Assembly: GCA_945869465.1 (NCBI GenBank)
Contig: CAMBPB010000013.1
Location: 1-52,104, forward strand
DNA from: Prosthecobacter debontii
GTDB lineage: Bacteria; Verrucomicrobiota; Verrucomicrobiia; Verrucomicrobiales; Akkermansiaceae
DNA: 52,104 nt
Reading direction: 5' to 3'
Shown here: positions 27,818 to 36,021 of the stretch, in pieces
Numbering within the stretch: position 1 is the stretch's first letter
Layout of the letters: every line of letters starts with the position of its first letter
Made by a program: the position numbers and the translations under genes
The notes under the pieces: model-generated
What the model saw: the letters and a program-made list of their open reading frames with translations, nothing else
What the model was told of the DNA's origin: nothing
Databases searched by the model: none

Positions 27818-28166
27818 GCAAGGACTGCGATGTATCCAGACTCGCCGTGAAAGCACCGCCAAAGCATAGGACCGCGATGTCTCCAGACTCGCCGTGAAAG
27901 CACCGCCAAAGAATAGGACCGCGATGTCTCCAGACTCGCCGTGAAAGTACCGCCAAAGCATAGGCCTCAAAGTCCGCTGTCTTTGGCTTTCCTTTCGCCA
28001 GCGAGTCAGGAGACGTCGCGGTCCATGGAAAGAGGCGGTGCGGTAAGCGAGGACCGCGATGTCTCCAGACTCGCCGTGAAAGCACCGCCAAAGCATAGGC
28101 CTCAAAGTCCGCTGTCTTTGGCTTCCTTTTCGCCAGCGAGTCAGGAGACGTCGCGGTCCATGGAAA
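27803..28166. repeat. Palindromic repeat array after aspS: four 47-base units, two 109-base hairpin elements
   Basis: Three 47-base units run head to tail at 27821-27867, 27868-27914 and 27915-27961, and a fourth is at 28050-28096. The last two are each continued by a right half, giving two 109-base elements at 27916-28024 and 28050-28159 whose 24-base ends are inverted repeats (left GGACCGCGATGTCTCC..., 22 of 24 pairs match) with an inner GCCAAAG/CTTTGGC pair. The copy before the second element repeats the aspS 3' end. The structure is like a REP/MITE-type non-coding element. No open frame in it looks real. Confidence 0.88.
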
Positions 28167-28286
28167 AATGGCTGGCGAATCCTGATTTTTCTCCTAGCCC
28201 GGGGCGCGATGCCTATTACTCTGACCGCGACAGGGACTGCGGCGAAACGCGCCGTTTTTCCGTTTGAATTCCAGCATCGAATCCCC

Positions 28287-29039
28287 ATGAATCTGACACT
28301 CAAAGTTTGGCGCCAGTCAGGCCCGAAAGCCCAGGGTAGAATCGAAACCTACGACGCGAAAAATATCCCCGCGGAGGCGTCGTTCCTAGAGATGCTCGAT
28401 ATCGTCAACGAGCGGCTGGTGGTCACCGGCATTGAGCCGATTCACTTTGACCACGACTGCCGCGAGGGCATTTGCGGGAGTTGCTCGCTGACCATCAACG
28501 GGATTCCCCATGGCAAGGACCGCGGCGTGACCACCTGCCAGCTTCACATGCGGAAATTCTCCGACGGCGACACCATCTGGGTCGAGCCGTTCCGCGCGAA
28601 TCCCTTTCCGGTGATCCGCGATTTGATCGTGGACCGCGCGGCGTTCGACCGGATCATCGCCACTGGCGGCTACGTGGACGTCCGCACCGGCTCGGCGATC
28701 GATGCGAACTCGATTCCGATTTCAAAGGACGACTCCGACACTTCCTTCGATGCCGCCGCCTGCATCGGCTGCGGTGCCTGTGTGGCCTCCTGCAAGAACG
28801 CTTCAGCGATGTTGTTCGTGGCGGCGAAGGTTTCCCACCTTGGCCATCTGCCGCAGGGCCAGCCGGAACGCGACAAGCGCGTGCTGGCGATGGTTCGTCA
28901 AATGGATGCCGAGGGATTCGGTAACTGCACCAACCAATACGAGTGCGAAGCCGCCTGCCCGAAGGAAATCAGTGTCGATCACATCGCCCGTCTCAATCGT
29001 GACTACACCAAGGCGGTGCTGCGCGAGCAGCTCGCCTGA
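28287..29039 (+). CDS. sdhB: Succinate dehydrogenase/fumarate reductase iron-sulfur subunit
   Basis: Electron-transfer subunit of complex II. The 250-residue protein has the plant-type [2Fe-2S] ligands in [15 protein letters not shown] with a later cysteine in TTCQLH, a [4Fe-4S] site [11 protein letters not shown], and cysteines for the third cluster in [19 protein letters not shown]. This version, with the EGxC pattern and an interrupted third motif, is the type found in Bacteroidetes and Verrucomicrobia. The start at 28287 ([10 protein letters not shown]) fits the family; the frame is open further upstream. The flavoprotein and membrane subunits are not adjacent, which is unusual. Confidence 0.93.
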   Translation: MNLTLKVWRQSGPKAQGRIETYDAKNIPAEASFLEMLDIVNERLVVTGIEPIHFDHDCREGICGSCSLTINGIPHGKDRGVTTCQLHMRKFSDGDTIWVEPFRANPFPVIRDLIVDRAAFDRIIATGGYVDVRTGSAIDANSIPISKDDSDTSFDAAACIGCGACVASCKNASAMLFVAAKVSHLGHLPQGQPERDKRVLAMVRQMDAEGFGNCTNQYECEAACPKEISVDHIARLNRDYTKAVLREQLA

Positions 29040-29090
29040 AATCGACTTGGAAATGAATGGAATAGAATTCCCGGCCTCTGGCTCTGACCC

Positions 29091-29642
29091 ATGATGACCC
29101 CACGTTGCCTTGTTTCCGTTGTTTCATGCATGTTCTCCCTTGCGGCCTGCTCTGCGGAGGACGAGAAGAAAACTGCCATGGAAACCATCCCTGAAATCCC
29201 CGCGGACCCTGCTGGCAAGGTCGTTAAGACCGATGCCGAATGGAAAAAACTGCTGACTCCGGAGCAATACCGCATCCTCCGCGAGGCGGGCACCGAGCGG
29301 GCGAATGGCGAGGTTTACAAGGAGTTTAAACACCAGGGCAAGGGAACCTACCATTGCGCCGGTTGCGGAGCCCTGTTGTTTTCCTCAAACGAAAAATTCG
29401 ATTCCGGCTGCGGCTGGCCTTCATTTTACGATCCCGCCAAGGCGGATCACGTAGCGATCAAAAAGGACTTCAGCTTCGGCGCGCTCAGAATCGAAGTCAC
29501 CTGCGCGAAATGCGGCGGCCACCTCGGCCACGTCTTCGAGGGCGAGGGCTTCAAGACCCCCACCGACAAGCGTTATTGCATCAACGGCGGCGGCCTCAAG
29601 TTCGTGCCTGCCAAGGAGGAACAAAAGGCAGCCGCAAAATGA
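29091..29642 (+). CDS. msrB: Peptide-methionine (R)-S-oxide reductase, secreted lipoprotein form
   Basis: Reduces methionine-R-sulfoxide in proteins. The 183-residue product starts [20 protein letters not shown], a lipoprotein signal with lipobox S-L-A-A-C, so it should act at the outer side of the membrane. The MsrB domain has the zinc pairs CAGCG and [22 protein letters not shown], and the catalytic cysteine 163 in [11 protein letters not shown]. Most MsrBs have RYCxNS at that place; here serine is glycine. The stop is at 29640-29642. The 248 bases after it hold only small palindromes and the terminator of the MFS gene. Confidence 0.93.
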   Translation: MMTPRCLVSVVSCMFSLAACSAEDEKKTAMETIPEIPADPAGKVVKTDAEWKKLLTPEQYRILREAGTERANGEVYKEFKHQGKGTYHCAGCGALLFSSNEKFDSGCGWPSFYDPAKADHVAIKKDFSFGALRIEVTCAKCGGHLGHVFEGEGFKTPTDKRYCINGGGLKFVPAKEEQKAAAK

Positions 29643-29824
29643 CGGCACTCAAGCCTGGTGCCTAACTGACTCTGGCGTCCCGGGTTGAGACCGGCGCGAA
29701 AATCCAAATGCCGGAACACCGGACGGAGCCTTCAAGGAGCGGCGGACTCCGCTCCGCCGAGGTCCATGGGATGTCAATGAGTGATGGCGAATCTCTTCCA
29801 TCGATGGCATTCGGGGACTCGTGT
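29643..29824. other. Intergenic region after msrB with an overlapping palindrome
   Basis: Two inverted repeats overlap at about 29738-29761: GGAGCGG with CCGCTCC, and CGGCGGA with TCCGCCG. The sequence can fold as either of two stem-loops but has no T-run, so it is not a standard terminator. It may be another small dispersed palindrome. No coding sequence is evident. Confidence 0.4.
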
Positions 29825-29825
29825 C

Positions 29826-29866
29826 AAAAAGGCAACGGGGGCCAAGGCGTGAACCCTGGCCCCCGA
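29826..29866 (-). terminator. Rho-independent terminator of the MFS transporter gene
   Basis: On the reverse strand a strong GC hairpin (CGGGGGCCAGG, short loop, CCTTGGCCCCCG with one extra base) is followed by TTGCCTTTTT. It lies 25 bases past the stop of the transporter gene at 29891. Confidence 0.85.
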
Positions 29867-29890
29867 GGCGTGATGGAATGACGTTGCCGC

Positions 29891-31486
29891 TCAGGCCTGC
29901 ATCGGGCCGCTCGTGCCGCCGGTGAAGTCCTCGGCGATATGCACCGGCTTGTAGCCGCCGATGGTCTTGAAGTAGAGGAACATCAGCAGGTAGATCACCG
30001 CCATTGCGGCGGGGATGTAAGCGTCAGCCTTGAGGGTGTTCCGATCGCCGGTTTGATCGGCCGTGACTACCGTTTGCTGTTGCGCGGTCTTTTCTTTGGC
30101 CTCTTTGGCGGCAGCCAGTTTTTTGCCGTCCAATCCGAGGGCGGCAGTGCTTTCAATGTTCAGGAACTTTGAAGGTGCGGCCGCTTTGTATTCTTCAAAG
30201 AGGGCTGCGTCTTGAGTCTTGAGGGCTTCGCCCGCGAAGCGGTCCTTGCAGTAGCCAAGTCCGGGGCCGCCGATCAGTCCGGCGGAAAGCATGCCGATGC
30301 CGCCCATGATCGACATTGCGACGGCACCGGTTTGCGGGAAGCGGTCACCGACCACGGCGAGCATCGTGGGCCAGAAGAACGTCTTGCCGACCGCATAAAT
30401 GCCCAAGGCGACGAGGGCCATCGAGAACGTTTGCATCCCGCTCGCGAGGTTCAGGCCGACCCAACCCAGCACCGCGCACACAAATAGCAGTCCAATGGGC
30501 GAAAGTTTGAGGGTCTTCTCGATAAAGTGCGCGCAGAAGCGAAGGCCAAACATGATCGCCGAGGTCCACAGGAAGAGCACCTTGCCTTGCTCGGAGGTGA
30601 ACAGGTTGCCGGTGATGTTTTGAATCCAGCCATCGGTTCCAAGTTCCACTGCGCCGACCAGCGCGTGGGTCACGAACAACACAAACAGGAAGATCGAACC
30701 GATCGAGAACTGAGTGATGAAGCCGACCCCGAGCAGGAGGCCGCCGCCGATGATCCAGCCGATCAGGTCGCCGTGGCCGGTAGCCTTGAAGATGTCGGCG
30801 AAAAACTTAGAGAGCAGGAAGCAGGCAACCGCCGCGCCAAGCAGACCTACGGCTTTGAACATTTGGGAGAAGCTGGCACCTTTCTGGGCGGCCTCGGATT
30901 TCGGGAATTTCTGGCCCATGAACATGACGCCGTAGATGATGGTCGGGATGAGGTAGAGGCCGAGCTGGAGCTTCCAGTTGAGCTCCAGTTTGTCATCGAG
31001 GAGCCAGCCGGCGACCACCCCGATGATCATTCCCGCAGGCCAGCTGGCGTGGAGGATGTTGAGATAGTGGGTCCGCTTCTCCGGGAACAAGGTGGCGATC
31101 AGCGGATTGGCGACGGCTTCGAGTGTTCCGTTGGCGAAGGCGAAGATGAACATGCCCCAGAACAGGAAGTCATAGGCATTGGCAGGCGTGCTGGCACCGA
31201 AGGTCACGAAGGCCGAGAGGATGTGGCAGACGAGGGCCACGGCGACCAATTTGCCGTAGCCGATTTTATCGACGATCACGCCGCCGATGATGATTCCGAA
31301 GCAGAAGCCGCTGAAGCCGGCCCCGCCGATCGCGCCAAGTTGGGCGCCGGTAAAACCGAACTCTTTGGCCCAGTTGTCGAAAATGCCACCCCGGATGGCG
31401 AAGCCGACACCGGCTGCGAGGATGGCCATGAATCCGGCCCAGAGGAGTCGGCTGGAATTGGGTGCGATGCTGTCGGCTTTGGTCAT
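29891..31486 (-). CDS. Major facilitator superfamily transporter, sugar-transporter-like
   Basis: 531 residues with about twelve membrane segments, for example [38 protein letters not shown] and [18 protein letters not shown]. The loop between helices 2 and 3 has the MFS-type [13 protein letters not shown]. The pattern of acidic and aromatic residues in membrane segments ([24 protein letters not shown]) resembles FucP/GluP-like sugar porters. A hydrophilic stretch of about 90 residues rich in Ala, Lys and Glu sits before the last helix, which is atypical. A strong terminator follows. The substrate cannot be named. Confidence 0.88.
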   Translation of the reverse strand: MTKADSIAPNSSRLLWAGFMAILAAGVGFAIRGGIFDNWAKEFGFTGAQLGAIGGAGFSGFCFGIIIGGVIVDKIGYGKLVAVALVCHILSAFVTFGASTPANAYDFLFWGMFIFAFANGTLEAVANPLIATLFPEKRTHYLNILHASWPAGMIIGVVAGWLLDDKLELNWKLQLGLYLIPTIIYGVMFMGQKFPKSEAAQKGASFSQMFKAVGLLGAAVACFLLSKFFADIFKATGHGDLIGWIIGGGLLLGVGFITQFSIGSIFLFVLFVTHALVGAVELGTDGWIQNITGNLFTSEQGKVLFLWTSAIMFGLRFCAHFIEKTLKLSPIGLLFVCAVLGWVGLNLASGMQTFSMALVALGIYAVGKTFFWPTMLAVVGDRFPQTGAVAMSIMGGIGMLSAGLIGGPGLGYCKDRFAGEALKTQDAALFEEYKAAAPSKFLNIESTAALGLDGKKLAAAKEAKEKTAQQQTVVTADQTGDRNTLKADAYIPAAMAVIYLLMFLYFKTIGGYKPVHIAEDFTGGTSGPMQA

Positions 31487-31715
31487 GTGTTTTTTTGGTG
31501 TTGGGCGGAATTATCGATCCACACTCGGTCTGGCAAGCCCTTGTTGCAAAAAAACGCCTTGCCCCGGGTCCGAACTGAGCGGTCCGCTCGGGCTTCGAGC
31601 GACCGGAGCCCAGATTGACATCCCGGCATGCCGCGGTTTGAAAGAAATGATGCCATGAGGTCGTCTTTGCATTCTTCAGAAAGACCAAAACTCCACCATT
31701 ACCTTCACCGAACCC

Positions 31716-33821
31716 ATGAAACCCATCGGTCACCACATCCTCCAGTCGCTCGTCGCATGCACCGTGGTGTGCGCGCTTGCCTCTCCACTCCATGCCTGGG
31801 AACCCAACGCCAAGGACCTGGATGCGGCGGTCGGCAGCGGCGAATTTTCCGGTTATTTCGGCAAGCTCACCGGTTGGCTGAGCCAAAAAGCGCCGACCGA
31901 TCCGAGCAAGATCACGCAGGTGGCCATGGAAACCCTGTTGAAGGATCCAGTCGTTTCCATTGCCTTGGCGCAGCGACAGTTCATCGGAAAAGTCGGTCCC
32001 GACAAGCTGGCGGCGTTTGCCAAAATGGATGCCGAGAGCAAGCCGTTCCTGAGCTGGCTGCTGAAAAACCCGAAAGCCCTGGATCTTTACCTGCTGGCCG
32101 CCACCCCGCTCTCGATCCCGGTTCGCGAGGATAACAGCTACCAACTCTCGACTGACGTCTTGGACCGCTGGAAGAAGATTTTCGCGGCGGATACGGAATC
32201 CAAGGACGGCATGCCGCTGCGCATCGCGATCGCCACCGCGCTGCGCCCCCCCGGCACCGGTTCCCCGGGTTCCGGCCAGCAGAAGGTCCACAGTCCGCCG
32301 TTTCAGCGCTACACGTATTTCAAGAAGGCCCATGCCAACAACGAGCTGTTTCCCAGCTTCAACAATCTCTCGGTTTGGGAACTCCAGTTTGTCGTGTGCT
32401 CGGGCGCATCCGAGGCCGACCTGACATGGGGCCGGGAAATGATAAAAAACTGGAGACCCGATTACCTGAATGGTGAGAAGGTCGTCGATACCACTTCGTG
32501 CGTGTGGCGGCGGAACTCGCCGGTTTCCCATGTGGATTATAAAACCGTGTTGGACGGCGGCGGGAAATGCGGGCCGCGGTCATCGTGGTCGGTGTTCATT
32601 TGCCAGGCGTTCGGCATCCCCGCCATCGGGGTCGGGCAGCCGGCCCACGCTTGTGTGGCGTATAAATCACTGACTGGCTGGCAGGTCGCATACGGTCGCG
32701 GCTGGGATGCCTCCCGGCTCGAAGGCATGGGCGGTCGCGAATTCGTGGCCTCCGTGGAATCCCGCGAACGCAAGGAAGTGTTTTCGATGGTGGAGCACCT
32801 GCGCTGGCTGGCTTCGACATTGCCCGCCAAGGAGCCGCGTTCAATGGCGGTGCTGGCAGTCGGACAGGCGCTCGCCAAGTCGCTGCCGGGTTCCAACCGG
32901 GATTTGACCGCTTCGGAAAAGGCGGACGAAATGGATGCGGATTCCGGCGCGCTTGCGACCGTGAAACCGGTGACGGCGAAACCGACCGCTCCGGCACCTC
33001 CGGTCAAAGTGGCCCCCGGCGTCATGCATATCGAGGGAACGGAATTTTTCGAAACCGGCGGGATCACCGTCTGGGGCGGGGAACCGCGGGTGACCGTGCT
33101 GGATTCTTACAACGGCGGCAAGCAACTGCATTTCCAACAGGGCATGGCCTCGAGCTGGGTCGGCTACAAGATCAACGTCCCGGAAACCGGCGTCTATGAG
33201 ATGACCCTGAAAGTCGCCGCCGTGAACAGCGGGCAGAGTCTTTATATTCGGTCCTTCGGCGCGATGCTCCCCGTCAAGCAGGCCACCGCCTCCAATGTCT
33301 GGCGGGGCGACACCAAGGGCCTCGGTCCTCAACTCGCCGTGGATCACAATCCAAGCACCCGCTGGGCCGTCAACGGCGGCGTGGACAACGCGTCGATCGA
33401 ACTCGATCTGGGCAAACCTTCCCGCATCAGCACCATCATGATCGATGAGCGCGCCTACGAAAAAGTTTCGAAATTCATCCTCGAATACAAGGCCGGCACC
33501 GAATGGAAAACCATTCTGGAAGGCACCACCATCGGCAGCAGCTACGTCAAGGACTTCCCCGCCGTCACCACCCAGAACGTCCGCCTCACCACTCTCGATT
33601 GCAGCGGCAGCGTCGGCGGCCCGACGTTCTGGGAGATCAGCGTGGGCACGGTCCAGGACGGGCACGCGTGGGTCCCCGTCCCGTGGACGGCCGGCCTGTG
33701 GACGACGACCAAACCGGCGGACATCAGGTTGGTCAAGGGAGCCCAGACGATCTGGATCTTCGCGCCCTATCAGCGAGGCGTCGCGTTCAAATCGTTCGAG
33801 CTGAAACCCAAAGGCAAGTGA
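31716..33821 (+). CDS. Secreted transglutaminase-like protein with C-terminal beta domain and inserted F5/8 type C domain
   Basis: 701 residues. A signal peptide (MKPIGHHILQSLVACTVVC, cut near SPLHA-WEP) precedes a helical N-terminal region. A transglutaminase-like core follows, with nucleophile candidate Cys285 in GGGKCGPRSSWSVF and His311 in GQPAHACVAYKS, spaced 26 residues, then W and GRGWDAS where a third catalytic residue is expected. Residues 430-700 form a carbohydrate-binding-like beta domain (VMHIEGTEFFETGGI...GVAFKSFELKPKGK) split by a discoidin/F5/8C domain at about 525-645 (VDHNPSTRWAVNGG, ASIELDLGKPSRISTIMI). It is followed by a paralogue lacking the insertion. Confidence 0.78.
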   Translation: MKPIGHHILQSLVACTVVCALASPLHAWEPNAKDLDAAVGSGEFSGYFGKLTGWLSQKAPTDPSKITQVAMETLLKDPVVSIALAQRQFIGKVGPDKLAAFAKMDAESKPFLSWLLKNPKALDLYLLAATPLSIPVREDNSYQLSTDVLDRWKKIFAADTESKDGMPLRIAIATALRPPGTGSPGSGQQKVHSPPFQRYTYFKKAHANNELFPSFNNLSVWELQFVVCSGASEADLTWGREMIKNWRPDYLNGEKVVDTTSCVWRRNSPVSHVDYKTVLDGGGKCGPRSSWSVFICQAFGIPAIGVGQPAHACVAYKSLTGWQVAYGRGWDASRLEGMGGREFVASVESRERKEVFSMVEHLRWLASTLPAKEPRSMAVLAVGQALAKSLPGSNRDLTASEKADEMDADSGALATVKPVTAKPTAPAPPVKVAPGVMHIEGTEFFETGGITVWGGEPRVTVLDSYNGGKQLHFQQGMASSWVGYKINVPETGVYEMTLKVAAVNSGQSLYIRSFGAMLPVKQATASNVWRGDTKGLGPQLAVDHNPSTRWAVNGGVDNASIELDLGKPSRISTIMIDERAYEKVSKFILEYKAGTEWKTILEGTTIGSSYVKDFPAVTTQNVRLTTLDCSGSVGGPTFWEISVGTVQDGHAWVPVPWTAGLWTTTKPADIRLVKGAQTIWIFAPYQRGVAFKSFELKPKGK

Positions 33822-33858
33822 GCCCTGATGGTTGCCAATCTATCCAAAATCTATCTTT

Positions 33859-35595
33859 ATGAACCCCACTCGCAGAACTCTCGTCAAATCGTTCGTCGCA
33901 TGCGCCATCGTGTGCTCGCTTCCCACCCGGTCCCATGCCTGGGATCCCAACGCCAAGGATCTGGACGCGGCCATCGACAGCGGTGCGTTCGGCGGTTATT
34001 TCAACAATCTCACCGGCTGGCTGAGTCAGAAAAGCCCGGCGGAAAAGACTGCGGCATCGCTCACGGCATTGCTGCAGGAACCGGGGGTCGCAATCTCGCT
34101 GGCCCAGCGGCAGTTCATCGCCAAAGTGGGACCCGACCCGTTGGGCGCCTTCGCCAAGGCCGACGCCGCAAACAAGCCGTTTCTCACCTGGCTGCTGAAA
34201 AACCGGCAAGCGATGGAGTTGGTTCTTGAGGGCACCACGCCGACCCATCTCGCCGCCAGGGAGGACAATAGTTGGTCGATTTCTGCGCGGGCTCTGGAGA
34301 TTTGGAAAAAGATCCAGCTGGCCGATCCGGACTCCAAGGAGGGCATCTACTTGCGGCTGGCAATCGCCACGGGTCTGCGCCCGCCGGGCACCGGCGCGCC
34401 GGGTTCCGGCCAGACCAAACCTTTCAGCGATCCCGTCGTGCGTTACAAGTATTTCAAGACCGCCCATGCGAACAAGGAGCTGTTTCCCAGTTTCGATCAA
34501 CTCACCGTGTGGGATCTTCAGTTCGTGGTGTCGTCGGGTGGATCCGAGGCCGACCTCACATGGGGCCGGGAAATGGTGAACGCCTGGCGTCCCGACCTTC
34601 GGATCAATGAAAAGGTGGTGGACACGACCAGTCAGGTATGGCGCAGGAATTCGCCGATCCCCCACGTGGATTACAAAGCCGTTCTGGCCGGTGGCGGCAA
34701 GTGCGGCCCGCGCTCGTCGTGGTCGGTGTTCATCTGCCAGGCTTTCGGCATCCCGGCGATCGGTGTCGGCCAACCGGCCCATGCCTGTGTGGGCTATCGC
34801 TCGGTGGATGGGACCTGGCAGGTTGCGTATGGCCGGGGATGGAGCGTTTCGAAACTCGAAGGAATGTCAGGCCCGGATTTCGTTGCGGGCACGGAATCCA
34901 GAGCGCGCGCCAACGTATTTTCCCAAGTGGAACGGCTGCGCTGGCTCGCGGCCGCCCAAGGAGCAAAGGAAAAAACCGACGCGGTGCTGGCGGTGGCGCG
35001 GGTCATTTCCCAAGCCGGGGCGACCAGCAAAACGGATTTGACGAAATCTGAGAAGGCCGAAGAAGCCGAATCCGATCCAGGCCACAAGCCGGCAACGGCA
35101 GCAGTGCCGGCAGCGGCAGCGGCGAAACCCGCGACCAAGCCGGAACCTCCGGTCCAGGTGACCCCCGGCGTGATTCACGTCGAGGCGGCGTCGTTTGCCA
35201 AGATGGCCGGCCAGACCAGCTATGGAAACGCGCAGGTTTCCGGGGTCTGGGTGCATGATTGTTTCACCGGCGGCAAGCAGGTGCATTTCCAGGCGCACAT
35301 GCAGAATGCCGAGCTCACCTATGAGATCGAGGTTCCCGAGGCGGGAGTCTATGTCATGGAACTCAAGCTCGCGGCGGCCAACACCGATCAGGTGGTCAAC
35401 GCGCGGGTGATCGATGCGGCGGCTCCCACCGAGAAGTCGGTGATTGCGGTGCCTTACACCACCGGCTTGTGGCAGACCGTGAAAGGCCCGGATTTGAAGC
35501 TGAACAAAGGCAAACAAACGATCGAGGTCTCCCACGGCTTCCAGCGGGGCGTGGCGTTCAAGTCGTTTGATCTGAAACTCAAAGGCAAGTCCTGA
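33859..35595 (+). CDS. Secreted transglutaminase-like protein, paralogue without the F5/8C insertion
   Basis: 578 residues, closely similar to the preceding protein. The signal peptide MNPTRRTLVKSFVACAIVC is followed by the conserved WDPNAKDLDAAIDSGAFGGY start of the mature protein. The catalytic block is intact: Cys282 in GGGKCGPRSSWSVF and His308 in GQPAHACVGYRS, again 26 residues apart. A Pro/Ala-rich linker leads to the C-terminal beta domain (VIHVEAASFAKMAGQTS...QRGVAFKSFDLKLKGKS) in uninterrupted form. It starts 37 bases after its paralogue. The ATG at 33859 is preferred because it begins the signal peptide; an in-frame ATG lies at 33832. Confidence 0.78.
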   Translation: MNPTRRTLVKSFVACAIVCSLPTRSHAWDPNAKDLDAAIDSGAFGGYFNNLTGWLSQKSPAEKTAASLTALLQEPGVAISLAQRQFIAKVGPDPLGAFAKADAANKPFLTWLLKNRQAMELVLEGTTPTHLAAREDNSWSISARALEIWKKIQLADPDSKEGIYLRLAIATGLRPPGTGAPGSGQTKPFSDPVVRYKYFKTAHANKELFPSFDQLTVWDLQFVVSSGGSEADLTWGREMVNAWRPDLRINEKVVDTTSQVWRRNSPIPHVDYKAVLAGGGKCGPRSSWSVFICQAFGIPAIGVGQPAHACVGYRSVDGTWQVAYGRGWSVSKLEGMSGPDFVAGTESRARANVFSQVERLRWLAAAQGAKEKTDAVLAVARVISQAGATSKTDLTKSEKAEEAESDPGHKPATAAVPAAAAAKPATKPEPPVQVTPGVIHVEAASFAKMAGQTSYGNAQVSGVWVHDCFTGGKQVHFQAHMQNAELTYEIEVPEAGVYVMELKLAAANTDQVVNARVIDAAAPTEKSVIAVPYTTGLWQTVKGPDLKLNKGKQTIEVSHGFQRGVAFKSFDLKLKGKS

Positions 35596-36021
35596 CCCAC
35601 AGGGTCGCCGGATCGCGAGTCTCCAGACTCGCCCGCGAAAGGATCGCCAAAGAACAGCACCCAGGGCTCGATATCGTCGAGCCCTTCGCCGAGAGCAGGT
35701 TCAAGCCCCTGAATTCTTAGAACGAAATCCTGCTCAGAATGGGCGGTTTCCAATAAGCAAGGCGGGAAGGCAGGAAAAGAGGCGGATTTCGTTCAGCCTT
35801 CCGGCCTTCCTTATTTCCGGCCTTCCTGATGCAAGCTATCTTCGGAATTTCGAGACGTTCGGTGCCCGATCACCGGGGCGTTGCCGCGAAAATTTTCTTT
35901 TCAAACAATTGGTGAATGTGTGGGAATGCGGCATCATTTCGATGATCTTACAGGGTTTCTCCGCCTCGTAGATTGCCGCCGCATCCAAAAACCCGCCACC
36001 CACGCTCTTTCCGAGTTCACC
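35596..36021. other. Intergenic region with repeat copy and nested inverted repeats
   Basis: This 426-base gap holds a diverged copy of the aspS-downstream repeat (35610-35657), a perfect 9-base hairpin AGGGCTCGA/TCGAGCCCT at 35663-35685, an 11-base inverted repeat (GAACGAAATCC at 35720-35730 and its complement at 35784-35794), and two copies of TTCCGGCCTTCCT at 35799-35811 and 35815-35827. No coding sequence is convincing. The promoter of the giant gene should lie in the last 150 bases. Confidence 0.6.
35610..35657. repeat. Diverged single copy of the 47-base repeat
   Basis: The sequence shares the core GTCTCCAGACTCGCC and the ATCGCCAAAGAA tail with the units at 27821-28096, with several substitutions. 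It shows the unit is dispersed, not confined to the aspS site. Confidence 0.7.

Noticed and set aside
27821..28096. 47-base repeats considered as a CRISPR array
   Set aside because: Units are directly adjacent with no spacers, they are internally related to an inverted half, and no cas gene is present.
27818..28303. Small reverse-strand proteins with repeated [15 protein letters not shown] strings
   Set aside because: They are translations of the palindromic repeat units, not genes.
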